Origin: Candidatus Obscuribacterales bacterium
GTDB lineage: Bacteria; Cyanobacteriota; Vampirovibrionia; Obscuribacterales; Obscuribacteraceae
Assembly: GCA_020634035.1 (NCBI GenBank)
Contig: JACKCM010000005.1
Span: 620,001-684,000 of the forward strand
Length of the DNA stretch: 64,000 nt
Direction of reading: 5' to 3'
This document shows positions 41,578-50,510 of the stretch, one piece after another. Numbering within the stretch: position 1 is the first letter of the stretch; each line of letters opens with the position of its first letter. Below the pieces are notes generated by a model. It saw nothing but the letters and a program-made list of their open reading frames with translations, made no database searches and was not told the DNA's origin. The position numbers and the translations under genes were made by a program.

Positions 41578-44439
41578 TTAGCCGGTACTCTGCAGACCTT
41601 CGGCAACACCGTTAATCGCCATCAAGACCGTATCCAGGAGCTGGTCCGGCTTGGCGGAACCGCCTGGTGCCACCGGGTTTTCCGTGGTCTCCTGTTTGGC
41701 GGCTCTGTCTCTCAGTGTTTTGATGAATTTGACCTGGAGATAGCTGAGGGGGTCTACATAGGGATTGCGCAGGTCGATTGTCCGCCTGAGATACTCGGTG
41801 TTTTCGAGAAGATAACTCTGCTCGGTTATATCCAGAACCGCTTTTCTGGATAGCTCGTACTCTTTGCGGATCATATCCATAATCCTCTCTTTCATCTGGC
41901 TTTCTTGGACCAGATTATCGGCATAGTAGCTGGCGATTTTCATGTCGGCCACCGCCAGAGATTGCTCGACTTTGTTCACCAGACCCCGAAAGAAGGGCCA
42001 GCGCCGATAGAGATCGCGAAGGGTTTGTAGATCTTCTGCTTCAAGAAGCCTTTCTACCGCACCGCCGAAGCCGTACCAGCCGGGAAGCAAAAAGCGACTC
42101 TGGGTCCAGGCAAAGACCCAGGGAATTGCCCGAAGATCGCTTATTGAATTGCTGCCCTTACTTCTGCGAGTCGGTCTCGAGCCCAGTCTGAGCTGGCTTA
42201 TCTCTTTTATCGGAGTACATTGCTGGAAAAATTCGACGAAATCCTTCTCTCCGTAAACCAGGGCACGGTAATGCTCGAAAGCATATTGGGAGAGCTTATC
42301 CATTAGAGAAAGCCACTCCGGACGGTCGACGCCCTCTTTGCGCTGGTGGGCTTCCATCAAACTGGATTTCAATACCGCTGAGGCCATGCGCTCGAAATTG
42401 CGGACTGCTATGCCTTGCAGGGAGTACTTGGAGCTTATGACCTCGCCCTGTTCGGTGATTTTTATCCTTCCTGATACTGTTCCTGGTGGCTGGGCCAGTA
42501 TCGCTCTATGGGTCGGTCCGCCGCCACGACCTATGGTGCCGCCGCGTCCATGAAAAAGTCTCAACTTCACGCCTTTTGACTCGGCGAGGTCCACCAGCTG
42601 TTTCTGTGCTTTGTAGAGCTCCCAGTTGGAAGTGACTATGCCACCATCCTTGCCACTATCAGAGTAACCGATCATGATCTCTTGCAGATCGCCTCTTGCG
42701 GTTATGTAGTCTCTGTAGAAAGGTTCATCTAAAAGCTTCTCGAAAATATTCGGTGCGTGCCTCAAATCTTCTATGGTCTCGAATAGAGGGACTACACTGA
42801 TGCTTCTATCCGGTTTGTGGGTGTTGTTGAGCAGACCGCACTCTCTGGCGAAAAGCAATATGGTGAGCAGGTCCGAGGCGTTGGTGGTCATGCTGACGAT
42901 ATAGGTGTCGAGAGAGCCTGGACCATGCAGATCTTGCAGGGCTGCCATGGTTCTGAATACGGTTATGGTCTCGTTGGTCTCTTCGCTGAAGTTCAAATCC
43001 GTGGGAATCAAAGGTCTTTTTGACGATAACTCACTGAGCAACCATTGATGCTTCTCATCTTCAGAAAGCTCGCTGAAAGGCCGGTCAAAAATACCAAGAT
43101 AAGAAGTGATTTCGTCTAGAGCTGAAGCATGGCGTTTACTGTGCTGTCTGAAATCGAGCTTGGCCAGGTGAAAACCGAAAATATCGACGATGCTGACCAG
43201 CTCTTCGAGTTTTCGGATACTTGCTTTGCAATTGGAGGCGAGCAAAGCTTCTTTTATCAGCTCCAGCTCTTCTTTGAACTGGGCCGGCTCTGCATAGCTG
43301 TTTACCGGCCTCTGTCCCGTGCTCTGGAGAGTAAGACGCAGTTTTTCCTGGATGAAAAGCAGCTTCAATCTAAACGGCTCGAAGCGATACCTTTCTGAAT
43401 ACTCTTCTTGAATGTGAGGAAAGTTCACCGCATCCAGTTGCATCGACTCTTTCAGTCTGGTATCAAATTCGATTACATTGGTCGAGTGGCTGAGGGCATT
43501 GAATATCCCTTCGAGTTCACTCAAATACTTGCTGAGAATAAGCTTCCGCTGAAAATCCAGGGCTTTGATAGTCACATCCGGAGTTACATAGGGGTTTCCG
43601 TCGCGGTCGCCGCCTATCCAGGAGCCGAAAGTAATATAGGTGATATCGTCCGGAACACTCAATTTGAGAGATTCAGCCAGATAAAGGCTGTGACCTTTCA
43701 GCTTCTTATGGACATCTTTAATCGCCTCGAAGATCACGTTGTCGAATAGATAGAGCCCGTATTTGACTTCATCGAGCACTGCCGGTTTGAAATAGATGAT
43801 GTGATCGGAAAGCCACAAAGATTCGATAGCGCTTTTCAGACCGTTCTCTATCTCTTCTCTCTGTTTATAGGTAAGGGGGCTCAGATCTTTCTGATAGAGA
43901 TGCTTCGCCATCTCTAGCTGTTTGAGCAGAACGGTTCTTCTGGTTATTTCGGTGGGATGGGCGGTAAATACAATCTGGATATCCAGATTCAACAGGGTGT
44001 TCAGGAGATTCTCTCTCGATTTTTTATCCCCGGTCATTTCTGTGAGAATCGCTTCTATAGAGTCGGCAGGATAGCTCTCTTCCTGGCTTGACTCCCGCAC
44101 TGCTTTGCGTCTCAGTCTGTGATTCTGTTCGGCTATGTTAATCAAATCGAAATAGCAGAGAAAGGCTTTGATGACCTTTTCTGCTCTATCTATATCGATA
44201 TCGGTTACCAGCTTATCGAGCTGCGCTTTTACCGCTTCGATTTCTGAGCTCGAAGCCGATTCGCTCTCCAGTCGGTGCAGGGTCTTGCAGAGACCGCGAA
44301 ATTCTTCTACGGTGGCGAGGACTTGATCTCCTTCGAGATCCCGGATGGTATCACCGAGCATAAAGCCCAGACGTCGTACATCATCTCTTAGAGGCTTGTT
44401 TCGTTCTGACAGATCGCTGGTTCGGTCGACAGTATTCAT
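41578..44439 (-). CDS. ppc: Phosphoenolpyruvate carboxylase
   Basis: Adds bicarbonate to PEP, giving oxaloacetate to refill the TCA cycle. The 953-residue protein has the full set: FTAHPTEITRRTVL (catalytic His), IGGDRDGNPYVT, GYSDSGKDGGIVTSNWELY, FHGRGGTIGRGGGPT, LGSRPTRRSKG and LRAIPWVFAWTQSR. The C terminus ends in STG, matching the usual NTG ending that enters the active site. AGGGTGG precedes ATG 44439. It is 62 bases downstream of mltG on the same strand, so partly cotranscribed. Confidence 0.97.
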   Translation of the reverse strand: MNTVDRTSDLSERNKPLRDDVRRLGFMLGDTIRDLEGDQVLATVEEFRGLCKTLHRLESESASSSEIEAVKAQLDKLVTDIDIDRAEKVIKAFLCYFDLINIAEQNHRLRRKAVRESSQEESYPADSIEAILTEMTGDKKSRENLLNTLLNLDIQIVFTAHPTEITRRTVLLKQLEMAKHLYQKDLSPLTYKQREEIENGLKSAIESLWLSDHIIYFKPAVLDEVKYGLYLFDNVIFEAIKDVHKKLKGHSLYLAESLKLSVPDDITYITFGSWIGGDRDGNPYVTPDVTIKALDFQRKLILSKYLSELEGIFNALSHSTNVIEFDTRLKESMQLDAVNFPHIQEEYSERYRFEPFRLKLLFIQEKLRLTLQSTGQRPVNSYAEPAQFKEELELIKEALLASNCKASIRKLEELVSIVDIFGFHLAKLDFRQHSKRHASALDEITSYLGIFDRPFSELSEDEKHQWLLSELSSKRPLIPTDLNFSEETNETITVFRTMAALQDLHGPGSLDTYIVSMTTNASDLLTILLFARECGLLNNTHKPDRSISVVPLFETIEDLRHAPNIFEKLLDEPFYRDYITARGDLQEIMIGYSDSGKDGGIVTSNWELYKAQKQLVDLAESKGVKLRLFHGRGGTIGRGGGPTHRAILAQPPGTVSGRIKITEQGEVISSKYSLQGIAVRNFERMASAVLKSSLMEAHQRKEGVDRPEWLSLMDKLSQYAFEHYRALVYGEKDFVEFFQQCTPIKEISQLRLGSRPTRRSKGSNSISDLRAIPWVFAWTQSRFLLPGWYGFGGAVERLLEAEDLQTLRDLYRRWPFFRGLVNKVEQSLAVADMKIASYYADNLVQESQMKERIMDMIRKEYELSRKAVLDITEQSYLLENTEYLRRTIDLRNPYVDPLSYLQVKFIKTLRDRAAKQETTENPVAPGGSAKPDQLLDTVLMAINGVAEGLQSTG

Positions 44440-44501
44440 GACCCACCCTATATTGGAGGAAGAATTGCCTATAGTAACATGATGTCGCCCGGGATAAAGC
44501 T

Positions 44502-45566
44502 TTAGCGCAAGCCTGCTTTACGCTGTTTCTCTTCCCACTCTCTGAGCTTCTTGACGCCTTTTTCGAAATCGGCCGGGGTGACGTAGAAGTTGTGTTTGCC
44601 GTTGTTGAAATCAGGGTCTCTGACATAGTAGATGTAGCGTGTATCGGCAGGATTCAAGGCGGCTTGCAAGGAGCTGAGACCAGGATTGCCGACCGGACCG
44701 GGTGGCAGACCTTTGTAAATTCTTGTGTTATAAGGCGACTTCAGACGAATGTCGCTTTGATAGATTTTGCCGTCGTTTTTCCATTTTCCGTTCAGTTTGG
44801 AGGCGTAGACGATGGTCGAATCTACCGAAAGTCTCGTTCCTGATTTGAGGCGATTGAAAATAACCGACGCTACCACCGGTCTTTCTTCATCGAGCTTGGC
44901 CTCGGTTTCGACGATAGAGCCGATGGTCACCACTTCGTGAGCCGTCAGTCCTTTCTGCCGGGCATCGTCAGCCAGGTACTTCTGCCAGATCTCTTTGAAT
45001 CTGTGTACCATGCTAGCCACCAGCTCTGGTGCGGTGGTCTCCTTCTGGACATAGTAAGTATCAGGAAATAGATAGCCTTCCAGATTTTTAGCCGCGGGAT
45101 CAAGCTCTTTGATCAAGTCTTTGTTTTGCAAAAGTTTCATGGCTTCCTGGGTCGAAGCCAGCTTCAAAGAAGGAGTCTTTGCCAGAGAATCGGCCACATC
45201 GAATATGGTCGAACCTTCTATGACCGTCAACTTGAGATGCTCCATGCTGCCGGCTTCCAGAATAGCCAGGGCGCCGAGAGGCGAAATCGGAGATTGAAAC
45301 TTGAAATCACCTGCCTTAATCAGAGATTTATGACCCTGTAATTTTATATAAACCTTGAGCGGCAGACGGTTTGTGATGATGCCTTCCTGCTCTAGTTTGG
45401 CTAGAACATCTTCTGTGCTCTCACCTTTTTTGATGGTGATAATGGTGTCGGATTTAGTGTGGAGAACTTTGGTATTGAGCTGTTCGTATCCTAAATAGGC
45501 AGCAAAACAACACCCTGCAAGGCAGAGAATCAAAAACATAATTACAGTGGTAATCAGTCTGATCAT
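44502..45566 (-). CDS. mltG: Endolytic murein transglycosylase MltG
   Basis: Cuts nascent peptidoglycan, ending glycan strands, in the inner membrane with its domain in the periplasm. The 354-residue protein has one N-terminal transmembrane segment (TTVIMFLILCLAGCCFAAY), a LysM-like region, then the YceG catalytic domain with IGSIVETEAKLDEERPVVAS, the Glu being catalytic, NRLKSGTRLSVDSTIVY, YNTRIYKGLPPGPVGNPG and ALNPADTRYIYYV. ATG 45566; it starts six bases from the stop of the upstream hypothetical gene (translation coupling possible). Confidence 0.95.
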   Translation of the reverse strand: MIRLITTVIMFLILCLAGCCFAAYLGYEQLNTKVLHTKSDTIITIKKGESTEDVLAKLEQEGIITNRLPLKVYIKLQGHKSLIKAGDFKFQSPISPLGALAILEAGSMEHLKLTVIEGSTIFDVADSLAKTPSLKLASTQEAMKLLQNKDLIKELDPAAKNLEGYLFPDTYYVQKETTAPELVASMVHRFKEIWQKYLADDARQKGLTAHEVVTIGSIVETEAKLDEERPVVASVIFNRLKSGTRLSVDSTIVYASKLNGKWKNDGKIYQSDIRLKSPYNTRIYKGLPPGPVGNPGLSSLQAALNPADTRYIYYVRDPDFNNGKHNFYVTPADFEKGVKKLREWEEKQRKAGLR

Positions 45567-45572
45567 GACGGC

Positions 45573-46478
45573 TTAATCACCCTTTTCGATAGTCAGGTGC
45601 CATTCTCCCCTGGTCTTTCTAACAGAAAGCGCTTTTTTCTTTAGTCGCATCCGCACAATTCCTTTTTGGGGCGGCTTTGCAACCGCCATCAGAGTAGTCA
45701 GAGATGGATCCGGTTTGATCGCGACCACAGCATCACTCTCTGCCAGAAAGGCGTTTGCTCCGGCTGTGACTCTTACCAGATCCGGATCCTCGCCGCTTGT
45801 GTCAATGATAACCTCATCCAGTTTTCTGCAATTGAACTTGAGATCATCTCTTCTCATAAGTTCAAGCTCTGTACGCAGCATTCTCTGGAACAGGGCCGCG
45901 GCCTCAGGTAGGATTTTCTTCTCTTCTTTAATCGCGAAAGAAAATAAATCTTTCAGTTTCTCAGAGTTCTTTGTGCTCAATGCTTCTAAATAATCTTTTA
46001 CCAGATTCAGGATGGCGGTGCGATCGACATCGGTAAGACCTCGTTTTGCTTCTTCAGAGTCCTCGGATACTGAGTGTCGACCGATATTGAATTGAATAGG
46101 AAAAGAGCTCAAATCCTTTCCCGGAGGTATTTGAAGACGGACCAGCTGTTCTATTTTTGGTCCACTGGTACGTTTTTCAAGAATGACCTCGAGCCGAGAA
46201 TTAGGAGCGCTATTTCCTTCGAGTTTCAAAGTATTGAGACCGTCGACGATGTCTTCGCTGATATCCCTGGCGATTTTCAAGGAGCGGATCGGGCCACCAA
46301 GACAATCGATGCCATTGAGTTTTATCGAGTCGATTCGAGTAGCTACGCCTTTTATATTCAATGTATATATTTCGCTGTCGGCCGAAGTCGAAGCCAAGCC
46401 GGGTAGTGGAATAAGTCCACCTGCCAGGAAGAGGACGGCTACGGACGAAAGGAATATTACTTTCTTTTCCTGGTGCAT
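45573..46478 (-). CDS. Exported protein of unknown function upstream of mltG
   Basis: A 301-residue protein with signal peptide (KKVIFLSSVAVLFLAGGLIP, end near GLASTSA). Mature residues 30-140 look like a beta-rich domain (GVATRIDSIKLNGIDCLGG); 150-215 is a helical region (LVKDYLEALSTKNSEKLKDL); the end is beta-rich. No catalytic motif recognised. First gene of a minus-strand unit with mltG and ppc. A cell-wall-linked role is suggested only by its position. Confidence 0.7.
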   Translation of the reverse strand: MHQEKKVIFLSSVAVLFLAGGLIPLPGLASTSADSEIYTLNIKGVATRIDSIKLNGIDCLGGPIRSLKIARDISEDIVDGLNTLKLEGNSAPNSRLEVILEKRTSGPKIEQLVRLQIPPGKDLSSFPIQFNIGRHSVSEDSEEAKRGLTDVDRTAILNLVKDYLEALSTKNSEKLKDLFSFAIKEEKKILPEAAALFQRMLRTELELMRRDDLKFNCRKLDEVIIDTSGEDPDLVRVTAGANAFLAESDAVVAIKPDPSLTTLMAVAKPPQKGIVRMRLKKKALSVRKTRGEWHLTIEKGD

Positions 46479-46534
46479 AGATATCTGCTAAATTTGACTG
46501 GTTCCGTACATTTTACCTGGAGTGAGCCCCTCTC

Positions 46535-46951
46535 TTGAAGTTTCTCTTTATCTGTGTGGAAAATACCTGTCGCTCCCAGATGGCAGAAGGGCTTGCCAGA
46601 AATATGGGTCATGAGGCTCATAGCTGTGGTCTTAGAAAAGGAGCGGGTATTGATCCGCTCGCTATCCAGGCTCTGGCAGAAGTCGGAATAGATGGCGCCG
46701 GTCAATATTCTAAAGCTCTTGAAGAGGTGGAAAGCACTCCCGGTCTCGATTATTTTGACCGGGTAATTTCTCTTTGTTCTGCCGATGCCAAAGCAATCTG
46801 TCCGAGCGCCATGGTCGAAGCCGGGCGGGCCCAGCACTGGCCCGTGGAGGATCCCAAGGGACAGAGCTTTACAGCTTATCGGAGAGCCCGGGATGAGATC
46901 AAAGCGCAACTCGACGATTTTCTTAAAGGGCAGGAAGGCAAGGAACAATGA
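46535..46951 (+). CDS. Low-molecular-weight phosphatase / arsenate reductase-like protein
   Basis: A 138-residue enzyme with the P-loop CVENTCRSQMAEG at residues 8-20 (CX5R, LMW tyrosine phosphatase fold). The closest match by eye is the thioredoxin-coupled ArsC (CTGNSCRSQMAEG), but resolving Cys residues are not obvious, so either arsenate reduction or a phosphatase role is possible. PVEDPKG near residue 110 holds the general-acid Asp. Start is TTG at 46535 with GGAGTGAG ten bases upstream. Divergent from the 45573-46478 gene. Its last four bases overlap the ATG of the next gene. Confidence 0.82.
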   Translation: MKFLFICVENTCRSQMAEGLARNMGHEAHSCGLRKGAGIDPLAIQALAEVGIDGAGQYSKALEEVESTPGLDYFDRVISLCSADAKAICPSAMVEAGRAQHWPVEDPKGQSFTAYRRARDEIKAQLDDFLKGQEGKEQ

Positions 46952-47997
46952 GAAGATCCTCTCGTCGTCCCTCGCTAGGGTGGAGAAGAGAATTGTCGAC
47001 TGTGTCATTTTTAGAAGCTGGAAGAACTTTTATACATCGTGGTCTGGTCCTGTTATCGACAGTGGCTGTGACTCTGACATCATCTGTAGGACCCGCCGCG
47101 GCAAGAGAACAGATCAAAGTGGACATTGCTCGCCCTCTGACTGCCAATGTCTCAAGTTTTTCGACCTTGCCCGGTGCTGAGCGCGGCTACCTTCCTGGTT
47201 TGATGACTAGAACGCCAGCGGTGACCGGTTCGGTCAGTGCGGCGGTGGTCAAGCCGGACATATATAAAGCATGGCTTTCTAAAACTCATCCGCAATTCGC
47301 TCTAAAGGCCGCCCGCAATTCTCCTGATAGTGTCATCGTTGTAAAAGGTCAGTGGGACAATTCTAAGAAGACTTTAGAAAAGCTGGGCATGCCGCATAGA
47401 GAGGTCTCTTCCGGCGAGTTCGCCAGTATGCCCCTGGACGGCACCCGGGTGGTGATCGTCGACTGTGAGGGAAATCTCGATCAAAAAGCACGCCAGAAGC
47501 TTCGTCAGTTCGTTATCAGAGGCGGCTATCTGCTCTCTACCGACTGGGATCTCGACGGCTTTCTCGATTCTACCTTTATGCAATATCTATCCTGGAACAA
47601 AGCCGTCAATCGCAACCTGATTTATGATGCCACGGTGGTAGATGCCGATCCGATTTTATTTCGCAACACCGTCACCGATGCACCATGGAAACTCGATCTG
47701 GAGAGTCATTTGATTCGAGTCAATGATCGAAGCCGGGTCAGAGTCCTGATAGAAAGCCGCAGATTGAAAGAAGAGGACCCGGATAGAGCAGGTGTACTGG
47801 CAGCGGTTTTTGCTTTCGGTCGAGGCTATGTGCTTCATATGGCAGGTCATTTCGACAATAACAGCGGTGTGCCAGTCAGGCACCGTCTGCCCGATCCGGC
47901 TCCGGTTATCGAGATAGGATTGAGACAGGCTCTAGCTGCCAACTTCGTGGTGGCCGGTCTGACCGGTGCGCGCATCAGGACAGGTCGGTCTCAATAG
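46948..47997 (+). CDS. Exported protein of unknown function
   Basis: A 349-residue protein. ATG 46948 overlaps the upstream stop as ATGA, indicating coupling. A long basic N-region and hydrophobic segment (GLVLLSTVAVTLTSSVGP, end near AAA-REQ) look like a signal peptide. The main part (about 120-335) has a glutamine-amidotransferase-like or DUF4159-like beta/alpha pattern: VVIVDCEGNLDQKARQKLRQ, RGGYLLSTDWDLDGFLD, GYVLHMAGHFDNNSG. The catalytic Cys of that fold is not evident. It probably acts in the periplasm; function unknown. Confidence 0.7.
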   Translation: MRRSSRRPSLGWRRELSTVSFLEAGRTFIHRGLVLLSTVAVTLTSSVGPAAAREQIKVDIARPLTANVSSFSTLPGAERGYLPGLMTRTPAVTGSVSAAVVKPDIYKAWLSKTHPQFALKAARNSPDSVIVVKGQWDNSKKTLEKLGMPHREVSSGEFASMPLDGTRVVIVDCEGNLDQKARQKLRQFVIRGGYLLSTDWDLDGFLDSTFMQYLSWNKAVNRNLIYDATVVDADPILFRNTVTDAPWKLDLESHLIRVNDRSRVRVLIESRRLKEEDPDRAGVLAAVFAFGRGYVLHMAGHFDNNSGVPVRHRLPDPAPVIEIGLRQALAANFVVAGLTGARIRTGRSQ

Positions 47998-48890
47998 CCG
48001 AAAAGTGTTCTCAACCCGGTGTTGAGAAAGGAATTACCCATCGATTGTTGGGGATAATAGCCGGTTCCACCATAGCCGGTGCCATAGTACGGATTACCAT
48101 AACCACCGCCGTAATAAGGATTGCCGTAGGCGCTGCCATAATATGGATTGGCACCGCCGTAATAGGGATTGCCATAACCACCACCGTAGTAGGGATTTGG
48201 TTGGTAATAGCCCCCATTTTTCTGTGCCGCTTTGTTCAGCATATAGGCGCCAGCCACCGGTGCGGCCACCGACGCTGCTTTACCCAGAATGCTAGCCATG
48301 GCTCCACCGGCACCTTTTAGCTTGCCGCCGGCTCCGCCACCACCACCACTGCTGGTGCCGCCACTGTTCTCTTGGACAAAACCTGATTGTCCGGTATCGG
48401 CTGCCTGGCTGAAATCGGCCGGCGAACCCTCCATGAAACTGCCCGGGCTTCCTGAATTGAAAGAGTTGCCCTGGTCGTTCAAGCCACCCTGTGCTTGCTG
48501 ATTACTGTAACCGCCGGTAGTGGCTTGAAATCCTGAGGCGTTGTTGCCGTAGGACATACCCTGGCTCTGCTGGGCTTGTCCGTAATAAGTATTCTGTCCC
48601 TGTCCCTGATACTGATACTGACCCGGAACTTGCCCCTGAACTTGGCCCGGAACTTGACCTGGAACTTGACCTGGAACTTGATTAGTATATGGAGTTTGAT
48701 ACTGCCCCTGGCCTTGCATGGGATTGGAGTATTGATTGCCGTATTGAGTACTGTATTGATTGCCGTACTGGTTATTGTTGCCGTAATACTGACCGTCTGC
48801 CTGCCCAAAGTTCTGAGCCCGGGCACTGTTTACAGAAACCAAAAAGAACAGTCCCAGAAAAATGACCAAAGATTTGGCTAATGCAAGCAT
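47991..48890 (-). CDS. Secreted Gly/Gln/Asn/Tyr-rich low-complexity protein
   Basis: A 299-residue exported protein. ATG 48890 opens a signal peptide (MLALAKSLVIFLGLFFLVSV, cleavage near ARA-QNF); the frame runs further upstream without signal features. Mature sequence: QYGNQYSTQYGNQYSNPM repeats, a VPGQVPGQVPGQVQGQ run, a polar Ser/Gly zone with a GGGGGAGG run, one hydrophobic Ala-rich segment (AASVAAPVAGAYMLNKAA), then NPYYGGGYGNPYYGG repeats. The composition resembles prion-like, adhesive or glycine-rich surface proteins. The C terminus has LRTLFGY. Its last seven bases overlap those of the converging upstream gene. Confidence 0.78.
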   Translation of the reverse strand: MLALAKSLVIFLGLFFLVSVNSARAQNFGQADGQYYGNNNQYGNQYSTQYGNQYSNPMQGQGQYQTPYTNQVPGQVPGQVPGQVQGQVPGQYQYQGQGQNTYYGQAQQSQGMSYGNNASGFQATTGGYSNQQAQGGLNDQGNSFNSGSPGSFMEGSPADFSQAADTGQSGFVQENSGGTSSGGGGGAGGKLKGAGGAMASILGKAASVAAPVAGAYMLNKAAQKNGGYYQPNPYYGGGYGNPYYGGANPYYGSAYGNPYYGGGYGNPYYGTGYGGTGYYPQQSMGNSFLNTGLRTLFGY

Positions 48891-49017
48891 TTGAAATTTC
48901 TCTATAGTAATTAAGTTCAGAATAGTCTTAGTATAAGGGGATGTCAATAGTAATTGCCATGGATCTTGTGGTAATTTCGTTGAGTTTCCGAGCATCGAAG
49001 GAGTCCATGTAATCAAG

Positions 49018-49830
49018 ATGGAAAAGCAGCTTAGCGGCGAACAGCTCAATAATCTTTCGGAGGCCGATCTGTTGATCGACCAGGGCAAAACACACTTCGA
49101 GCATGGACGATTCGAAGAAGCAAAAGCTTGCTTTGCAAAAGCCCTCGAAAAGCGTAATGCCGTCCTGGGAGAAGACGATCCTGATTGTGCCGAAGCACGC
49201 CATTTTCTTGGCCTCAGTCTGGCCGAGACCAATGCCTTCGAAGCCGCAGAAAAAGAGTTTGTGCGCTCGGTAGAGATATACGAGAAAGCTTTTTACGACG
49301 CTCACTACAACCTCGCCCCGGTACTCATGGACCATGCGGCATTTCTGATGAAAGCCGGCGAATGGGAAAAGGCAGAGCCACTCTGTGCCAGAGCCCAGGA
49401 GATCTTCTCCAAAACCCTGAATGGTGACCATCGTCTGGTGATCGAAGCGACTTACCGGCTCGGCATCATCTATCGCAAGCTGGCCAAGTATCCTGAGGCC
49501 CTGAAGCTATTTGTCAAAGTGAAAAAAGCCTTCGAGGGCCCTTACGGTCCGACCGAAGAATTCAAGTATCTCGAAGCCCTGATCAATCAAGACCAGGGCA
49601 AAGCCAAAGAGGCGGAGACTGCTTATCTTGAAGCTATCAAAGGTTTCGAGCATCGCCGTAATCTTCCCCGGCTGGCTGATTGTCTGAGAAGCTACGCAGA
49701 GCTGTTGAAAAGCCAGAAGTTCTCTGAGCGCGCTGACGAAATCCTTGCCAAGGCAGAAGCGCTAGAAGAGAGAGCTGAAGGTCTATCCTTCTCCGGAGCA
49801 CTCTTTACCTCTACCCTGCTAAAAGCCTGA
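49018..49830 (+). CDS. TPR protein
   Basis: A 270-residue cytosolic protein. TPR units begin about residue 15: DLLIDQGKTHFEHGRFEEAK, AEARHFLGLSLAETNAFEAA, HYNLAPVLMDHAAFLMKAGE, LVIEATYRLGIIYRKLAKYP and ADCLRSYAELLKSQKFSERA, mostly of the 42-residue kinesin-light-chain type. No enzyme motif or signal. Start ATG 49018 has AAGGAG only about 14 bases upstream, so it may be inefficiently translated. Partner unknown. Divergent from the low-complexity gene; convergent with the TadE-like gene one base away. Confidence 0.75.
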   Translation: MEKQLSGEQLNNLSEADLLIDQGKTHFEHGRFEEAKACFAKALEKRNAVLGEDDPDCAEARHFLGLSLAETNAFEAAEKEFVRSVEIYEKAFYDAHYNLAPVLMDHAAFLMKAGEWEKAEPLCARAQEIFSKTLNGDHRLVIEATYRLGIIYRKLAKYPEALKLFVKVKKAFEGPYGPTEEFKYLEALINQDQGKAKEAETAYLEAIKGFEHRRNLPRLADCLRSYAELLKSQKFSERADEILAKAEALEERAEGLSFSGALFTSTLLKA

Positions 49831-49831
49831 T

Positions 49832-50416
49832 TTACTGATTCAGTCCTTCAGGAAATTCGGCGGAGCCGGTAGCTACGAAATTCATCGGTGCCGGCGGTCC
49901 AAGACCGGGTACTGAACCGATCCAGGGCAGAGAGCTGAGATCCATGAAAGGTCCGACATTGAAGCGGGCACGCACTTTGTACTCATAAGTGTTGGCATCG
50001 GGGTCGGCAGTCACAGGAATCGGCGTGTTGACAGTGTACTCGGTGGCTGTGCCAGCACCGCCGTAAGGTGTCGCTACCACCGAAAGATCGATACCGCTGC
50101 CACCGGCTCCGCCGATGGGGCTCAACTTCGCGAATTTGCCGAATCCGCTACTCTGGAAATAAGCGCTCTCCTGTTGAACCACATTCAGCGCTTCTGTGTA
50201 AGTGGACTGCGTGGAGGCGCGGCTGGCGGCCTGTTTGGCTGCCAGATAAGCTGTCCCCACACCGGCGGCAAACATAATCAGGTTGATTAGAGGGAAAAGG
50301 ATGACGAGGAAGAAAATCAACAGAGCCGGTGCAAATTCTGCTGTGGTCGCGCCACCGCCATATTGATTCCTGCTCCGGGGTCGTCCTCTGAAAGCTTTGA
50401 TACGAAGACTGTTCAC
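49832..50416 (-). CDS. TadE-like pilin/pseudopilin
   Basis: A 194-residue protein with GGGATTAEFAPALLIFFLVI near residue 22, the TadE/TadG-type membrane segment with the conserved Glu after a short basic leader. The rest (beta-rich, GGAGGSGIDLSVVATPYGG) is extracytoplasmic. TadE-like proteins are minor pilins of Flp/Tad pili. No tad ATPase, prepilin peptidase or secretin is in this window, so it is an orphan here. Start is GTG at 50416. Downstream of (after) the histidine-kinase gene on the same strand, 94 bases apart. Confidence 0.82.
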   Translation of the reverse strand: MNSLRIKAFRGRPRSRNQYGGGATTAEFAPALLIFFLVILFPLINLIMFAAGVGTAYLAAKQAASRASTQSTYTEALNVVQQESAYFQSSGFGKFAKLSPIGGAGGSGIDLSVVATPYGGAGTATEYTVNTPIPVTADPDANTYEYKVRARFNVGPFMDLSSLPWIGSVPGLGPPAPMNFVATGSAEFPEGLNQ

Positions 50417-50510
50417 GATTCACACCCAAAAAAATTCGAAGATTACAACTCAGATATCTGACAAAAGTCTCTATTACGTTTATACCACGCTGATTTGATA
50501 CTAAAAGCAG

